In this document: positions 1-12,055 of the stretch, piece after piece
Numbering within the stretch: position 1 is the stretch's first letter
Layout: the number at the start of each line of letters is the position of its first letter
Translations under genes and position numbers: made by a program
Source: Delphinapterus leucas
Taxonomy: Eukaryota > Chordata > Mammalia > Artiodactyla > Monodontidae
NCBI RefSeq assembly: GCF_002288925.2
Contig: NW_022098036.1
Location: 37,472,767 to 37,536,766 of the forward strand
Direction of reading: 5' to 3'
Length of the DNA: 64,000 bases
Notes under the pieces: generated by a model
Database searches by the model: none
Told to the model about the DNA's origin: nothing
What the model saw: the letters and a program-made list of their open reading frames with translations, nothing else

Positions 1-1783
1 TCACTGAAGAAATCACAGGGGAAATCAAAAAATACCTAGACACAAATGACAATGGAAACACGATGACCCAAAACCTATGGGATGCAGGAAAAGCAGTTCT
101 AAGACGGAATTTTGTAGCAATACAATCCTACCTTAAGAAACAGGACACATCTCAAATAAACAACCTAACCTTGCACCTAAACCAAGTAAAGAAAGAAGAA
201 CAAAAAAACCCCAAAATTAGCGGATGGAAAGAAATCATAAAGATCAGATCAGAAATGAATGAAAAAGAAGTGAAGGAAACGATAGCATGAATAAAATTGA
301 AAGCTGGTTCTTTTAGAAGATAAACAAAATTAATAAACCGTTAGCCAGACTCATCAAGAAAAAAAGGGAGAAGACTCAAATCAATAGAATTAGACATGAA
401 AAAGGAGAAGTAACAACTGACACTGCAGAAATACGAAGGATCACAAGAGATTACTACAAGCAACTCTATGACAATAAAATGGACAACCTGAAAGAAATGG
501 ACAAATTCGTAGAAATGCACAACCTGCCAAGACTGAACCAGGAAGAAACAGAAAATATGAACAGACCAATAACAAGCACTGAAATTGAAACTGTAATTAA
601 AAATCTTCCAACAAACAAAAGCCCAGGATCAGATGGCTTCACAGGCCAATTCTATCAAACATTTAGAGAAGAGCTAACACCTATCCTTCTCAAACTCCTC
701 CAAAATATAGCAGAGGGAGGAACACACCTAAAGTCATCCTATGAGGCCACCATCACCCTGATACCAAAACCAGACAAAGATGTCACAAAGAAAGAAAACT
801 ACAGGCCATTATCATGATGAACATAGATGCAAAAATCCTCAACAAAATAGTAGCAAACAGAATCCAACAGCACATTAAAAGAATCATACACCATGATCAA
901 GTGAGGTTTATTCAAGGAGTGCAAGGATTCTTCAATATACACAAATCAGTCAACGTGATACACCATATTAACAAATTGAAGGAGAAAAACCATATGATCA
1001 TCTCAATAGATGCAGAGAAAGCTTTCAACAAAATTCAACACCCATGTATGATAAAAACCCTCTAGACGGTAGGCATAGAGGTAGCTTAGCTCAACCTAAT
1101 AAAGGCCGAAAATGACAAACCCACAGCCAACATCGTCCTCAATGGTGAAAAACTGAAACCATTTCCACTAAGATCAGGAACAAGACAAGGTTGCCCATTC
1201 TCACCACTATTATTCAACATAGTTTTGGAAGTTTTAGCCACAGCAATCAGAGAAGAAAAAGAAATAAAAGGAATCCAAATTGGAAAAGAAGTAGTAAAGC
1301 TGTCACTGTTTGCAGATGAAATGATACTCTACATAGAGAATCCTAAAGATGCTACCTGAAAACTACTAGAGCTAATCAATGAATTTGGTAAAGTAGCAGG
1401 ATACAAAATTAATGCACAGAAATCTGTTGCCTTCCTATACACTAATGATGAAAAATCTGAAAGTGAAATTAAGAAAATACTCCCATTTACCACTGTAACA
1501 AAAAGAATTAAATATCTAGGAATAAACCTACCTAAGGAGACAAAAGACCTGTATGCAGAAAATTATAAGACACTGATGAAAGAAATTAAAGATGATAGAA
1601 ATAGATGCAGAGATATACCATGTTCTTGGATTGGAAGAATCAACATTGTGAAAAGAACTCTACTTCCCAAAGCAATCTACAGATTCAATGCAATCCCTAT
1701 CAAACTACCACTGGCATTTTTCACAAAATTAGAACAAAAATTTCACAATTTGTATGGAAACACAGAAGACCCTGGATAGACAA

Positions 1784-2469
1784 AGCAATCTTGAGAACGA
1801 AAAATGGAGCTGGAGGAATCAGGCTCCCTGACTTCAGGCTATACTACAAAGCTACAGTAACCAAGACAGTATGGTACTGGCACAAAAACAGAAAGATAGA
1901 TCAATGGAACAGGATAGAAAACCCAGAGATAAACCCACACACATACAGTCACCTTATCTTTGATAAAGGAGGCAAGAATATACAGTGGAGAAAAGACAGC
2001 TTCTTCAATAAGTGGTGCTGGGACAGCTGGACAGCTACATGTAAAAGTATGAAATTAGAACACTCCCTAACANNNNNNNNNNNNNNNNNNNNNNNNNNNN
2101 NNNNNNNNNNNNNNNNNNNNNNNNNNNNNNNNNNNNNNNNNNNNNNNNNNNNNNNNNNNNNNNNNNNNNNNNATAGCCATAGCAATCTTGAGAACGAAAA
2201 ATGGAGCTGGAGGAATCAGGCTCCCTGACTTCAGGCTATACTACAAAGCTACAGTAACCAAGACAGTATGGTACTGGCACAAAAACAGAAAGATAGATCA
2301 ATGGAACAGGATAGAAAACCCAGAGATAAACCCACACACATACAGTCACCTTATCTTTGATAAAGGAGGCAAGAATATACAGTGGAGAAAAGACAGCTTC
2401 TTCAATAAGTGGTGCTGGGACAGCTGGACAGCTACATGTAAAAGTATGAAATTAGAACACTCCCTAACA
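1784..2469. repeat. Identical 289-bp blocks on both sides of the gap (probable assembly duplication)
   Basis: Bases 1784-2072 and 2181-2469 carry the same L1 ORF2 segment and encode the same residues, from the [13 protein letters not shown] block to KLEHSLT. The second copy then continues normally ([14 protein letters not shown]). In L1-3 this segment occurs once, so one copy here is extra. Confidence 0.9.
2073..2172. other. Assembly gap of 100 N
   Basis: Exactly 100 N, the usual placeholder for a gap of unknown size. The 289 bases before it (1784-2072) and the 289 bases starting at 2181 look identical at a constant offset of 397. The gap is therefore most likely a failed overlap, with little or no real sequence missing. 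Confidence 0.98.
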
Positions 2470-3573
2470 CCATACACAAAAATAAACTCCAAATGGATGA
2501 AAGACCTAAATGTAAGCCCAGACACTATCAAACTCTTAGAGGAAAACATAGGCAGAGCACTCTATGACATAAATCACAACAAGATCCTTTTTGACCAACC
2601 TCCTAGAGAAATGGAAATAAAAACAAAAATAAACAAATGGGACCTAATGAAACTTAAAAGCTTTTGCACAGCAAAGGAAATCATAAATAAGACCAAAAGA
2701 CAACCCTCAAAATGGGAGAAAATATTTGCAAATGAAGCAACTGACAAAGGATTAATCTCCAAAATTTACAAGCAGCTCAATAACAAAGAAACAAACAACC
2801 CAATCCAACAATGGGCAGAAGACCTAAACAGACATTTCTCCAAAGAAGATATACAGACTGTCAACAAACAAATGAAAGAATGCTCAACATCATTAATCAT
2901 TAGAGAATTGCAAATCAAAACTACAATATCATCTCACACTGGTCAGAATGGCCATCATCAAAAAATCTAGATACAATAAATGCTGGAGAGGGTGTGGAGA
3001 AAAAGGAACACTCTTGCACTGTTGGTGGGAATGTAAACTGATACAGCTATTATAGAAAACAGTATGGAGGTTCTTAAAAGACTAAAAATAGAACTACCAT
3101 ACAACCCAGCAATCCCACTACTGGGCATATACCCTGAGAAAACCATAATTCAGAAAGAGTCATGTACCAAAATGTTCTTTGCAGCTCTATTTACAATAGC
3201 CAGGACATGGAAGCAACCTAAGTTTCCACTGACAGATGAATGGATAAAGAAGATATTGCACATATATACAATGGAATATTACTCAGCCATAAAGAGAAAC
3301 GAAATTGAGTTATTTGTAGTGAGGTAGATAGACCTAGAGTCTGTCATATAGAGTGAAGTAACTCAGAAAGAGAAAAACAAAAACCGTAAGCCAACACATA
3401 TATATGGAATCAAAAAAAAAGGTCATGAAGAACCTAGGGGTCAGACGGGAATAAAGACACAGACCTACTAGAGAATGGACTTGAGGATATGGGGAGGGGG
3501 AAGGGTAAGCTCTGACAAAGTGAGAGAGTGGCATGGACATATATACACTACCAAATGTAAAATAGGTAACTAG

Positions 3574-3794
3574 GGCTTCCCTGCTGGCGCAGTGGTTGAG
3601 AGTCCACCTGCTGATGCAGGGGACACGGGGTTCGTGCCCCAGTCCAGGAAGATCCCACATGCCTTGGAGTGGCTGGGTCCGTGAGCCATGGCCGCTGAGC
3701 CTGCGCGTCCAGAGCCTGCGCTCCGCAACGGGAGAGGCCACAACAGTGAGAGGCCTGCGTACCGCAAAAAAAGAAAAAAAAAAAAAAAAAAAAA
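3574..3794 (+). mobile_element. CHR SINE, short form, inside L1-1 3'UTR
   Basis: A tRNA-derived SINE. It starts GGCTTCCCTGCTGGCGCAGTGG, includes an A box, ends in a poly-A run, and is flanked by an imperfect duplication (AGGTAACTAG at 3564-3573, AGATAGCTAG at 3794-3803). The uninterrupted 3'UTR of other L1 copies reads AGATAGCTAGTGG at this point, which confirms the insertion. Confidence 0.93.
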
Positions 3795-4015
3795 GATAGC
3801 TAGTCGGAAGCAGCCGCATAGCACAGGGAGATCAGCTCGGTGCTTTGTGACCACCTAGAGGGTTGGGACAGGGAGGGTGAGAGGGAGGGAGATGCAAGGG
3901 GGAAGAGATATGGGAACATATGTATATGTATAACTGATTCACTTTGTTATAAAGCAGAAACTAACACACCATTGTAAAGCAATTATACTCCAATAAAGAT
4001 GTTAAAAAGAAAAAA

Positions 4016-4290
4016 AAAGCAGCTTATAGTTTTATTGACCTTTGCTATAATTTCCTTCATTTCTTTTTCATTTATTTCTGATCTGATCTTTATGATTTCT
4101 TTCCTTCTGCTAACTTAGGGGGTTTTTTTTTCTTCTTTCTCTAACTACTTTAGGTGTAATGTTGGGTTGTTTATTTGAGATTTTTCTTGTTTCTGGAGGC
4201 AGGATTGTATTGCTATAAACTTCTCTCTTAGAACTGCTTTTGCTGCATCCCATAGGTTTTGGGCCGTAGTGTTTTCATTGTCATTTGTTC
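4016..4290 (-). mobile_element. Antisense L1 ORF2 fragment abutting L1-1
   Basis: The reverse complement matches the ORF2 segment at about 43525-43800 of L1-3 (the NLWDA to KSW region). The fragment has no L1 3' end or poly-A of its own and begins directly after the A-rich tail of L1-1. Confidence 0.85.
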
Positions 4291-4499
4291 TATGAATGAC
4301 ATTTAAAGTCAAGTGGGCGGAGACAAATAAACAGTCAATTATGAGATAACTGTTGAATGATATAATCTTGCAAATATGTAAACCAACTACTCTTGGCCAA
4401 TAAAATGAGGAATGCTTAATTCCAATTAAAGAGAATGGGACAAACTTATGAAAGAGGTGACACTTTAAGGAATAGGCTGAATCTTTTTTTTTCCATTTC

Positions 4500-4668
4500 T
4501 GTATAATTTTTTTAAATTAATTTTTTTTGGAATATAGTTGCTTTACAATATTGTGTTAGTTTCTGCTGTACAGCAAAGTGACTCTGCTATACATATACAT
4601 ATATCTCCACTTTTTTGGATTTCCTTCCCATTTAGGTAACCACAGAGCATTGAGTAGAGTTCCCTGTT
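4500..4668 (-). mobile_element. Antisense L1 3'UTR fragment
   Basis: It contains TAGTTGCTTTACAATATTG and TTTCTGCTGTACAGCAAAG, the reverse complement of the artiodactyl L1 3' end also seen at 16218-16463. T-rich sequence at the low-coordinate side fits the antisense poly-A tail. The element is 5' truncated. Confidence 0.8.
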
Positions 4669-4669
4669 G

Positions 4670-7110
4670 TATCTTTTTTGAAACTGCATTTTCTCTTTAC
4701 TGCTAGTATATAGAAATTTAATTTTCTTGTATATTAATCTTATATCTACCACCCTGCTAAAGTCCTGTGTTCATTTTAATAACTGTTCTATAGTTTTTAA
4801 AAAATATTTATATGTAAATAATTATATTTTCTTCAAATAATGACAGATTGCTTCTTTTATTTAATTTCTTATTCATGTATGTTATGTGTTTGAACTTATT
4901 TTGCAGGTTAGGAGTGCCTGTATAATGTTAAATAAAAGCTGTGAAACCAGCCTCCTTCTCTTAGTCATAATTTTAAATGGAATGTATTTAATAATTCACC
5001 AGTGAGTATGATTCTTGCTATATAGTTTTTAGAGATACACTGTATCAGGTTAAATAAAATTCCCTTTTGTTCCTAGTTGGAGAAGAGTTTTAATCCTAAG
5101 TGGTTGTTGGGTTTTGTAGGATGTTTTTTTGGCATCTTTCTGAATTATAATAAACTATAATATACTTTTTCTCCTTTAAGCTGCTAAAATGGTGAGTTAC
5201 ATTAACACATTTTTTTCTAATGTTGAACCAAACTTGCTTCTCTGTATTAAATCCAGTTTAATCACAGTATAGTTGTTTAATACAATGCTGAATTTGGCTT
5301 CCTAATATTTACTTGTCTTTTTACATACATTAATTAGGGAGACTGTCCTGTAATTTTCCCTTTTCATTCTAGCCTTATAAGGTATAACTAGTCTCATAAA
5401 CTAAGTTGTAAAGTATTATATATTTTTCTATTCTATGAGTGAGTTTGTTTAAGACTGGAATTACTAGTTTGTGTTGGCTTGCTATCTTCATGGTAATAAA
5501 ATTTTTAACTACTGATTCCATTTTTAATAAATATGGAATAATCTAGATTTTCTATTTATTTCTGAATCTGTTTTGGTGATATACATTTTTCCAGGAATTA
5601 CCTATTTCAAGAAAATGTTCAAATGTATAGTCACAGAGCGGTCCAAATATTTTCTCGTATTTGAAACCAACGGTTGCATTTGTCAAGTCCCATCTTTAGT
5701 TCCAATTTACTTATAGGTTGTCTCTCCTTTTTTTTTTTTTTTAACTCTACCTTGCCAGGCATTTGTCTAATTTATTAGGTTTTTTTTGTTTTGTTTTGTT
5801 TTTGGTTCTGTTGGTCCTCTCTACTGTATCTTTGTTTTCAAATTCATTAATTTCTGCTCTTAATCATGTCTTTCCTTCTACTTTCTTTGGGTTTATTGCA
5901 TTATTCTAACTTCTTAAGTTAAATAGTTATCTTACTTATTTTCAGTCTTCTTTTAAAATATAAACACTTAATGACCATTTATCTCTAAATATTATTTTAG
6001 CTTTATCTCACGTTTTCATTTTCATTATTTCCTCTTTCAACCATGAGTTATTTAGAAATTGTTTTTAATTTCCAAATGTGTAGATGTTTTTAGTTACTAT
6101 TTTGTTATAAACCTCAAAATTAATTGTGTGATATTAGAGAACATGATCTGAATGATACCAATCTTTGAAATTCACTGAAACCTGTTTCATGGGCTAGCAC
6201 GTGGTCAATTTTTACCAATGTTCCAGGTATATTTGACAGGAAGAGTCTATATATAGCCATTGAAGCAAGCTTATTTATAGGTAGTAATTCCTTACTTTCA
6301 GTAATACTTTTGCTTTAAAAGTCTTTAAAGTCTATTTTATCTATTAACATTACACCCACTTTCATTTTCCCTGATTTATCATTTCCAATCCTTTAACTTT
6401 TAACCTATGTATATTTTTATGTCTTAGGCATATCTCTTCCAAATAGCTTTAACCTATCTGGATTTTGTTTTTGTTTTATTTTGGTTTTCTTTTCTCCGGT
6501 CTTACAATATTATTCTTTTAACTGAAGAGTTGTAAAATATTAATATTTATGTTGCTGATACATTTGAATTCATATCTACTATTTTGTTTTGTACTTTCTC
6601 TTTGCTTAACTTTTTTGGGGGGCAGCCTTATTTTTTTTTATTGTGATTCTTTCCCTCATTACATTTTTCCCACTTTTAAAATAGAAATCATACACTCCAT
6701 TTCTATTCTTAAAATGATTACCCAGTTATTTAAACAAATATTTAAAGCATAAAGGTAATCAATACTCCTAACTTTTCTTCTTTGAATGCTTAAAATCTAA
6801 TCACTCTTCCTTCCAGGCCAATTTATATGCTATTGTTTTCCTAAATTTTAGTTCTGTCTTGGAAAACTCTCATTCTCTATTTAAATATTGCCTCTGTCAC
6901 ATTTTCTCCATTATCTCCTTCTAGAAGTCTGATTAGACCTGTGAGGGACCTTCCATGCTGTCCTCCATGTCCCTCAAACTTTCATTTTTTGTTCCCCAAT
7001 CTTCTCTATATGTTATATTCTGGGTATTTTCTTTTCATCTACATTCTAGTTAACTAATGTCCTCTTTAGTTGTGTCTAATCTTCTGCTTTATCTGTCCTT
7101 TTTTTCTTTT
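4670..7110 (-). mobile_element. Old, diverged L1 (or half-L1 relative) in antisense
   Basis: Phrases matching the reverse complement of ancient mammalian L1 ORF2 occur in order. They include the CTTGTATATTAATCTTATATC region, the TGGTTCTGTTGGTCCTC region, ATTATTTCCTCTTTCAACCATGAG and TGTGTAGATGTTTTTAG. Further on, an ORF1/5' portion (about 6890-7110) ends near GTTGTGTCTAATCTTCTGC. No reading frame survives. Exact subfamily and internal breaks are not resolved, and it may be more than one insertion. Confidence 0.7.
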
Positions 7111-7974
7111 CTTTGCATTCTAACCAGAGCCGAGGACAAGTCCAGCATATATCCCAATAGCCACCAATGTAAGGAAGAGTTATTTCAATGGTCATTTATT
7201 AAGGATGTCATCCTTTGGGCATCCCAGCTTTTATATGGTGATTCTCCATTGAAACTTACTCCCTTCTAAGGTGCCAAACTTTATCTCCATTCCTTCATAA
7301 ACAGACCTATAAAATATAGGCCCTAAGCCACCAAGGATCAGCAGGTAATACCTAGGTAAACATCAATTCCAATGCTCACCTATACCAATTAGCTCACACT
7401 TTCTTATTATTTCCAAGTTCTGAGAAATTCTCTTCCTTTCCTACTACCTCAGTCATGTATTGAAAAGTACTTTTTGTTAATATTCCATGTAATATTTTAA
7501 GGTATATTGTTACAAGAAGCATTTTTCTAAACATTGTCTGCCACACTGCCAGAACTAGAAGTGGAAAGCTGCTGACTTTTATTCAGTGATCTTATATCCC
7601 CCAAGATATCTTACAGAATTCTCATTATTTTTCAAGACATTTTCTGATCATATCTTTGAATTTTCTAGGTAGACAAACATATTACATAGGTAGAAAAACA
7701 TATTACAAAGAATTCACGACAACTCTCTTTTCCTTTCCACCATTAATAACCCTTACTTCCTTTTCTTGTTTTAGTGCATTGGCTAAAACCTGCAGTAGCA
7801 ATAGCAGCCTCATCTTGTTTTTAATGTAACATGGAAAAGATTATACCAAAATAAATTAAGAGAATCTGAGTATCATCTATTGACTTTCTCCTCCATTGAA
7901 ACAGATGGTCTAAGTAGTTTGACTCTATTCAAAACAAGGGCTTAAAGTTCAAACTGGAATTAGAAATTGAAACT
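7111..7974. other. Intronic sequence, nothing firm
   Basis: Mostly AT-rich unique-looking DNA. About 7735-7830 resembles antisense old L1 (TTTTAGTGCATTGGCTAAAACC) but is too short for a firm call. Confidence 0.4.
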
Positions 7975-8345
7975 AGGTGATATGCGCTAAATGTTTGTGG
8001 CCCCCCAAAATTCTTATGTTGCAATCCTAACCCCCAATGTGACGCTACTAGGAGGTAGGGCCTGTGGGGTGATTAGGTCATGACAGTGGAGCTCTCATGA
8101 ATGGGATGAGTGCCCTTATAAAAGAGACCCCAGAGAGTTCTCTTGCCCTTTCCACCACGAGTGGACACAATGAGAAGATGGTCATCTGTGATCCAGGAGG
8201 CAGGGCCTCACCAGACCAGAATCTGCTGGCACTTTGCTCTTGGACTATCCAGCCTCAAGAACTGTGAGAAATGAACGTCTGTAATTTAAGCCACCCAACG
8301 TATGGTATTTTTGTTACAGTAGCCTGAATTGACTAAGACACTGGG
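7975..8345 (+). mobile_element. MaLR-type LTR (MLT1/MST-like)
   Basis: It reads like the MaLR LTR consensus throughout: ATGTTTGTGGCCCCCC near the start, then GAGGTAGGGCCTGTGG, GATTAGGTCATGAC, CTTATAAAAGAGACCCC, CTGTGAGAAATGAACG and a CTAAGACA end. TATAAAAG at about 8117 is the LTR TATA box. No internal retroviral genes flank it, so it is a solitary LTR of a very old non-autonomous element. Confidence 0.85.
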
Positions 8346-8353
8346 TCAGTCAA

Positions 8354-8728
8354 AAGACTTCCCTGGTGGCACAGTGGTTAAGAATCTACCTGCCAGTGCA
8401 GGGGACACAGGTTCGATTCCTGGTCCAGGAAGATCCCACATGCTGCAGAGCAACTAAGCCGGTGAGCCACAATTACTGAAGCCCGCATGCCCTAGAGCCC
8501 ATGCGTCGCAACTACTGAGCCCACGCACTGCAACTACTGAAGCCCGCGTGCTCTAGGGCCTGCGTGCTGCAACTACCGAAGCCCACACGCCTAGAGCCCG
8601 TGCTCCGCAACAAGAGAAGCCACCGCAATGAGGAGCCCATGCACCACAACAAAGAGTAGCCCCCATTCGCCGCTACTAGAGAAAGCCCGGGCACAGCAAC
8701 GAAGACCCAACACAGCCAAACAAAAAAA
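8354..8728 (+). mobile_element. CHR SINE, long form
   Basis: It starts GACTTCCCTGGTGGCACAGTGG and has a B box (GGTTCGATTCC, about 8412). The body has repeated CAACTACTGAAGCC units, and it ends in AACGAAGACCCAACACAGCC with a short A tail. It is longer than the other SINEs in the window because of the repeated middle. It lies about 10 bases after the MaLR LTR. Confidence 0.92.
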
Positions 8729-11439
8729 GGTCTTTTCACAAAACCTCTAACACTGTAAAGGAACAATCTTTAATCTACTTTATTAGTATGTTAAATCCTA
8801 ATCTAGAGAAAATATGTACTTTAAATATTTCTTGTACTTTAGTGAATAAGCAATTGTAAACCAAAAGTTCAGCACTGTGAACAGATTCATCACCATGTTA
8901 CTTCAAAATTCACCAGTGAATAATGTATACTGAAACTCCTAAACATGTAGGGCATATACATTAAAGAGAAAGTTAAAGGCACATTCTTCACTATCTTCTC
9001 CTATGTATCAGTAAACAAAATTGATACTGCCGGAAAGCATTTTACTCTAATTAATAAAATTACCAGAATGGAATGTTGGCATAGGCTGAAGCCATACTTT
9101 TAAATTAATAGAGAAAGACTCTGAACAACAACTCATGATTACAAGTACAAATTAGTTTATTTGCCCTAGACTTTAAATTAAAGAAAATGTGTACAGCCAT
9201 TCCTCCACATAAACTTAATAGAAAAACTAACAAAGTACTACTGAAAGTTTACATAGATTCTTTGGAATCCATTGCCCCATAAGTAACAGCATTTTGAAGA
9301 GACCATCATTAGCAGAACTTACCATGACACAGATCATTATTTCCCACTTCCTCATATCTTCACAGTACCTCATGCATTGAAGCACAAAAGATTCTTACTG
9401 TAAGTCAAACTATTTCAATTGCCACAATGCCACTCACAGAATGAATGACACACTGCCACATCCTCCTCATTCTACTACAACAAAGTTCTATCATTTCTAA
9501 CAGGTGCAAATTTAATTAATGGATTATATGTCACAAGTGGATTTCAAACGGATTTAGAGATTACTTTTATATTATAAATTAATTGTCAAGCTAGAATAGA
9601 CACTGTGACCATGTCAAAAAGAAAAGCTAGGTAAAAAAGAAATAGGCATAAGAAAGGCTGTTTTAAACCTTTCTATTAAAGTTGACATCATTAAATGTTC
9701 CAAGGATAATTCTGATCTAGAATCAGGTCTTCTTTCTGCAGCAATCCCATTGTTCATGAATCAGCTAAATAGCAGACATTCCCATTTACTTGGTATTAGC
9801 AATAAGCCTGAAAACTCTCTGTACCTTCTACTCTGCTTCCTAGCTCCAAAAATAAAGGAAGCATTTTAAATACAGTTGAACCACCAATGTCAGGAATATA
9901 TGTCTTTAAAAAATTATAACTTGGCATCATAACTAAAGGCATTAAATCCATTCTTTAAATGCAGACAGTACAGCCAAGAATATACAACCTCATTTCATGA
10001 GTTTTAAGAAATATTTAAACATAGAGTCAAGTAAATAATAGAAGTTTTATAAAAACAAGCCTTTATCCACATATTAATGAGAAGACACTCAAAGGTACAA
10101 GAACCTTCAGAAAGTAAGGAAGCACATCCAGTGCAAACTTTACAATTTCACTTTCTCACATCTACTTTCCTATTCCTTCTTTTCTTTCTGAAACCAAGAT
10201 CCTTTCTTAGGAGCAATCAGATGTAAGAAAGGAGTTGCAATCACTATTTTTCTTTCAGGAGGACATCAAGTGGCTGGGTGAGACAAAGTAGTTCTACCAA
10301 TTAATAGTACCCAGGAAAGGTTTAGAATACCCTACTTGTTTACCTCGAAGAAAAGAAGGATTTAGAGAGAAAGTGAGTAAAGATGAGAATGAAATGGGTC
10401 AAAATTCAAGTGCCAACCTGGAGGGTCCATAGGCAATAATACTGCAAATAGAAGTGGAAAGGAGGGGGATCTAGAATATTAGAGAAGGGAGCAGAAAGTA
10501 CGACTACAAAGAAAATTATTCAATGTTTTTACAATTGCATACCTATCACTCAATATTAAAATTTTGTTTGTCTTCAGCATACTTTCCATTTTTGTACCAC
10601 CTTGCAACCCTACTACATCATCCCAGAAACCCACTCATCTCAGAGCTGAAAGCCATTCAGGCACATCTTTCTTAAAATCTAACCTTTTTCCCAATTAGAA
10701 AACTGCCCCTTTCTTTTCCAACTCATCCCTTTGCCCAACTAACACTCTCATTTTCTCATGTGGGTGGTTTCCATTAGGAAAAGAACCGGATATGAGTAAA
10801 CCACGTTGAGAACTTAAGCTTTGTTGAGGATATAAGTATTTTTTAAATGGAAGCTGCTTCGTAGAATATAATGGAATAATGTATAAAGAGATTTTTTGAG
10901 CAATGGTTATTATCTCAAATTCTTGTCTAATCTGGGGCTAGGAGTTTCTTCATTTAGTTAACCATTCAGCAAATAATTACTTAGTATCTAGAAATATAGG
11001 GATAAACTTGGCATCCTACTTCTGAACCTTGTCAGTTTATACTGCAGAGTTTAATAGGAAGAAGTGAACGGAGGGGCTAGAAAAAAAATAGGTGATAACA
11101 GGACTATAGGTAAGGATGATAAATCCTTGCTTTACATACTCCAACAACCCATACACCACCATCCTGGCCTCCATCCTGCTTTACACCTGCCCTCGGCATC
11201 ACTAATTGAGCACTAACTGATCACATTCTTTCCTGCTGAAACCAGGTGTGGATCAGAATTTTTTCAACATTATGTTCCAGATAACCAGTTGGTATTTAAA
11301 GTGAAAACTATGTGTTATCTCCATGTTAAAGGAGTAGTCAGGCATCTGTGAAAGAAAATTTAAGATGACAGAAGGAACCACTTATATTCAGTCTAGAAGA
11401 GTAACAAAAATAGCAGTTATGTGTCATACAGCACTGCAT
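8729..11439. other. Repeat-poor AT-rich intron
   Basis: No confident gene, LTR or SINE seen. Open frames are short and unremarkable. Unusually free of young repeats compared with the rest of the window. Confidence 0.5.
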
Positions 11440-11521
11440 AGATACTTTTAAGATACTGTATTTCACTGATCCTAATAACAATCCTATGAGGCAGTACTAT
11501 TTCCATTTCACACTTGAGGAA
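11440..11521 (+). repeat. MIR SINE remnant
   Basis: CCTAATAACAATCCTATGAGG followed by CATTTCACACTTGAGGAAAG matches the MIR core (AACAACCCTATGAGG ... TTTTACAGATGAGGAAA) with typical divergence. Confidence 0.5.
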
Positions 11522-11964
11522 AGTGGAAGGCTATCCCCAGCCTCTGCTTATCTAAATCCCTTTCTTCCATGGCAGCCTCCAAACCAGCTCTCCATAGCCA
11601 TCCCCTCTTCTAATCTCCTCCAGCATCTGACACTTAACAAATGTTACACTGTAAGATTATCTATCTTTTTCATGCCTCTATCCTGCCTCCCCCATTAAAT
11701 ACCATATTCCCCTTCCTTACTATAGCTGGTGCTCAAAAATACATGTTTACATAATGGCCAAAACAATTTTGTAAATAGCCAAACAGTCGAAAGTAAATAG
11801 ATATTAAAAGAAAACTGCACACCCTATATTTGGTCACCCAGGCATTTTTACTACAGTAAAATATTATTATAAGAAATTACCCACTTCTAGCTGTGGCCTT
11901 GGAAAGTTGTCTTCACATGACATATGACATGTTTATATGTCATACTTCATATAAAGTAGTTAAA

Positions 11965-12055
11965 GATCAGAAAACTAGACTGCCCAAAGTTATACAGCTA
12001 GCAACGAAATCACTAAGGATCTTAGTCTAGGCCTGTTTCATCCTAAGCCCCATAT
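11965..12055 (+). repeat. MIR SINE remnant
   Basis: GCCCAAAGTTATACAGCTAG and the following stretch resemble the MIR core (GCCCAAGGTCACACAGCTAG). Confidence 0.45.

Larger units (their letters stand above)
1..3390 (+). pseudogene. L1-1 ORF2 remnant (endonuclease/reverse transcriptase protein), non-functional
   Basis: ORF2 protein normally nicks genomic DNA and reverse-transcribes L1 RNA at the nick. Visible homologous blocks include a [18 protein letters not shown] block (about 620-660), NRIQQHIK and [10 protein letters not shown] (about 860-1025), GTRQGCP (about 1180), the RT active-site region at about 1312-1330 and [12 protein letters not shown] (about 1825). The active-site motif reads FADE instead of FADD, so the second catalytic aspartate is lost. 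The C-terminal C-x3-C-x7-H-x4-C motif (about 2983-3041) is intact. Frame breaks occur at about 290, 817, 1065, 1360 and 2970. This is a dead copy. Confidence 0.9.
1..4015 (+). mobile_element. L1-1: LINE-1 element, 3' two-thirds, cut by window start
   Basis: The sequence begins inside ORF2, about 260 codons in when aligned to the fuller copy at 39803-47594. It runs through the reverse transcriptase, the C-terminal cysteine-rich segment and the 3'UTR to the ending ACTCCAATAAAGATG plus an A-rich tail near 4000-4015. ORF2 is broken by several stops and frameshifts. A 100-N assembly gap and a CHR SINE interrupt it. The true 5' end lies outside the window, so full length cannot be judged. Confidence 0.93.

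Noticed and set aside
1605..2228. 207-residue open frame spanning the first N gap
   Set aside because: It exists only because N codons do not stop translation. It lies in a shifted frame over L1 ORF2 and an assembly duplication.
3590..3660. tRNA-like A and B boxes
   Set aside because: They belong to tRNA-derived SINE heads. No cloverleaf or anticodon stem of a real tRNA gene is preserved here or in the other SINE copies.
8512..8766. Open frames over CHR SINEs (also at about 17000, 20270, 24500, 38750, 46060 and 52400)
   Set aside because: They are translations of GC-rich SINE bodies and recur wherever a copy lies. Not genes.
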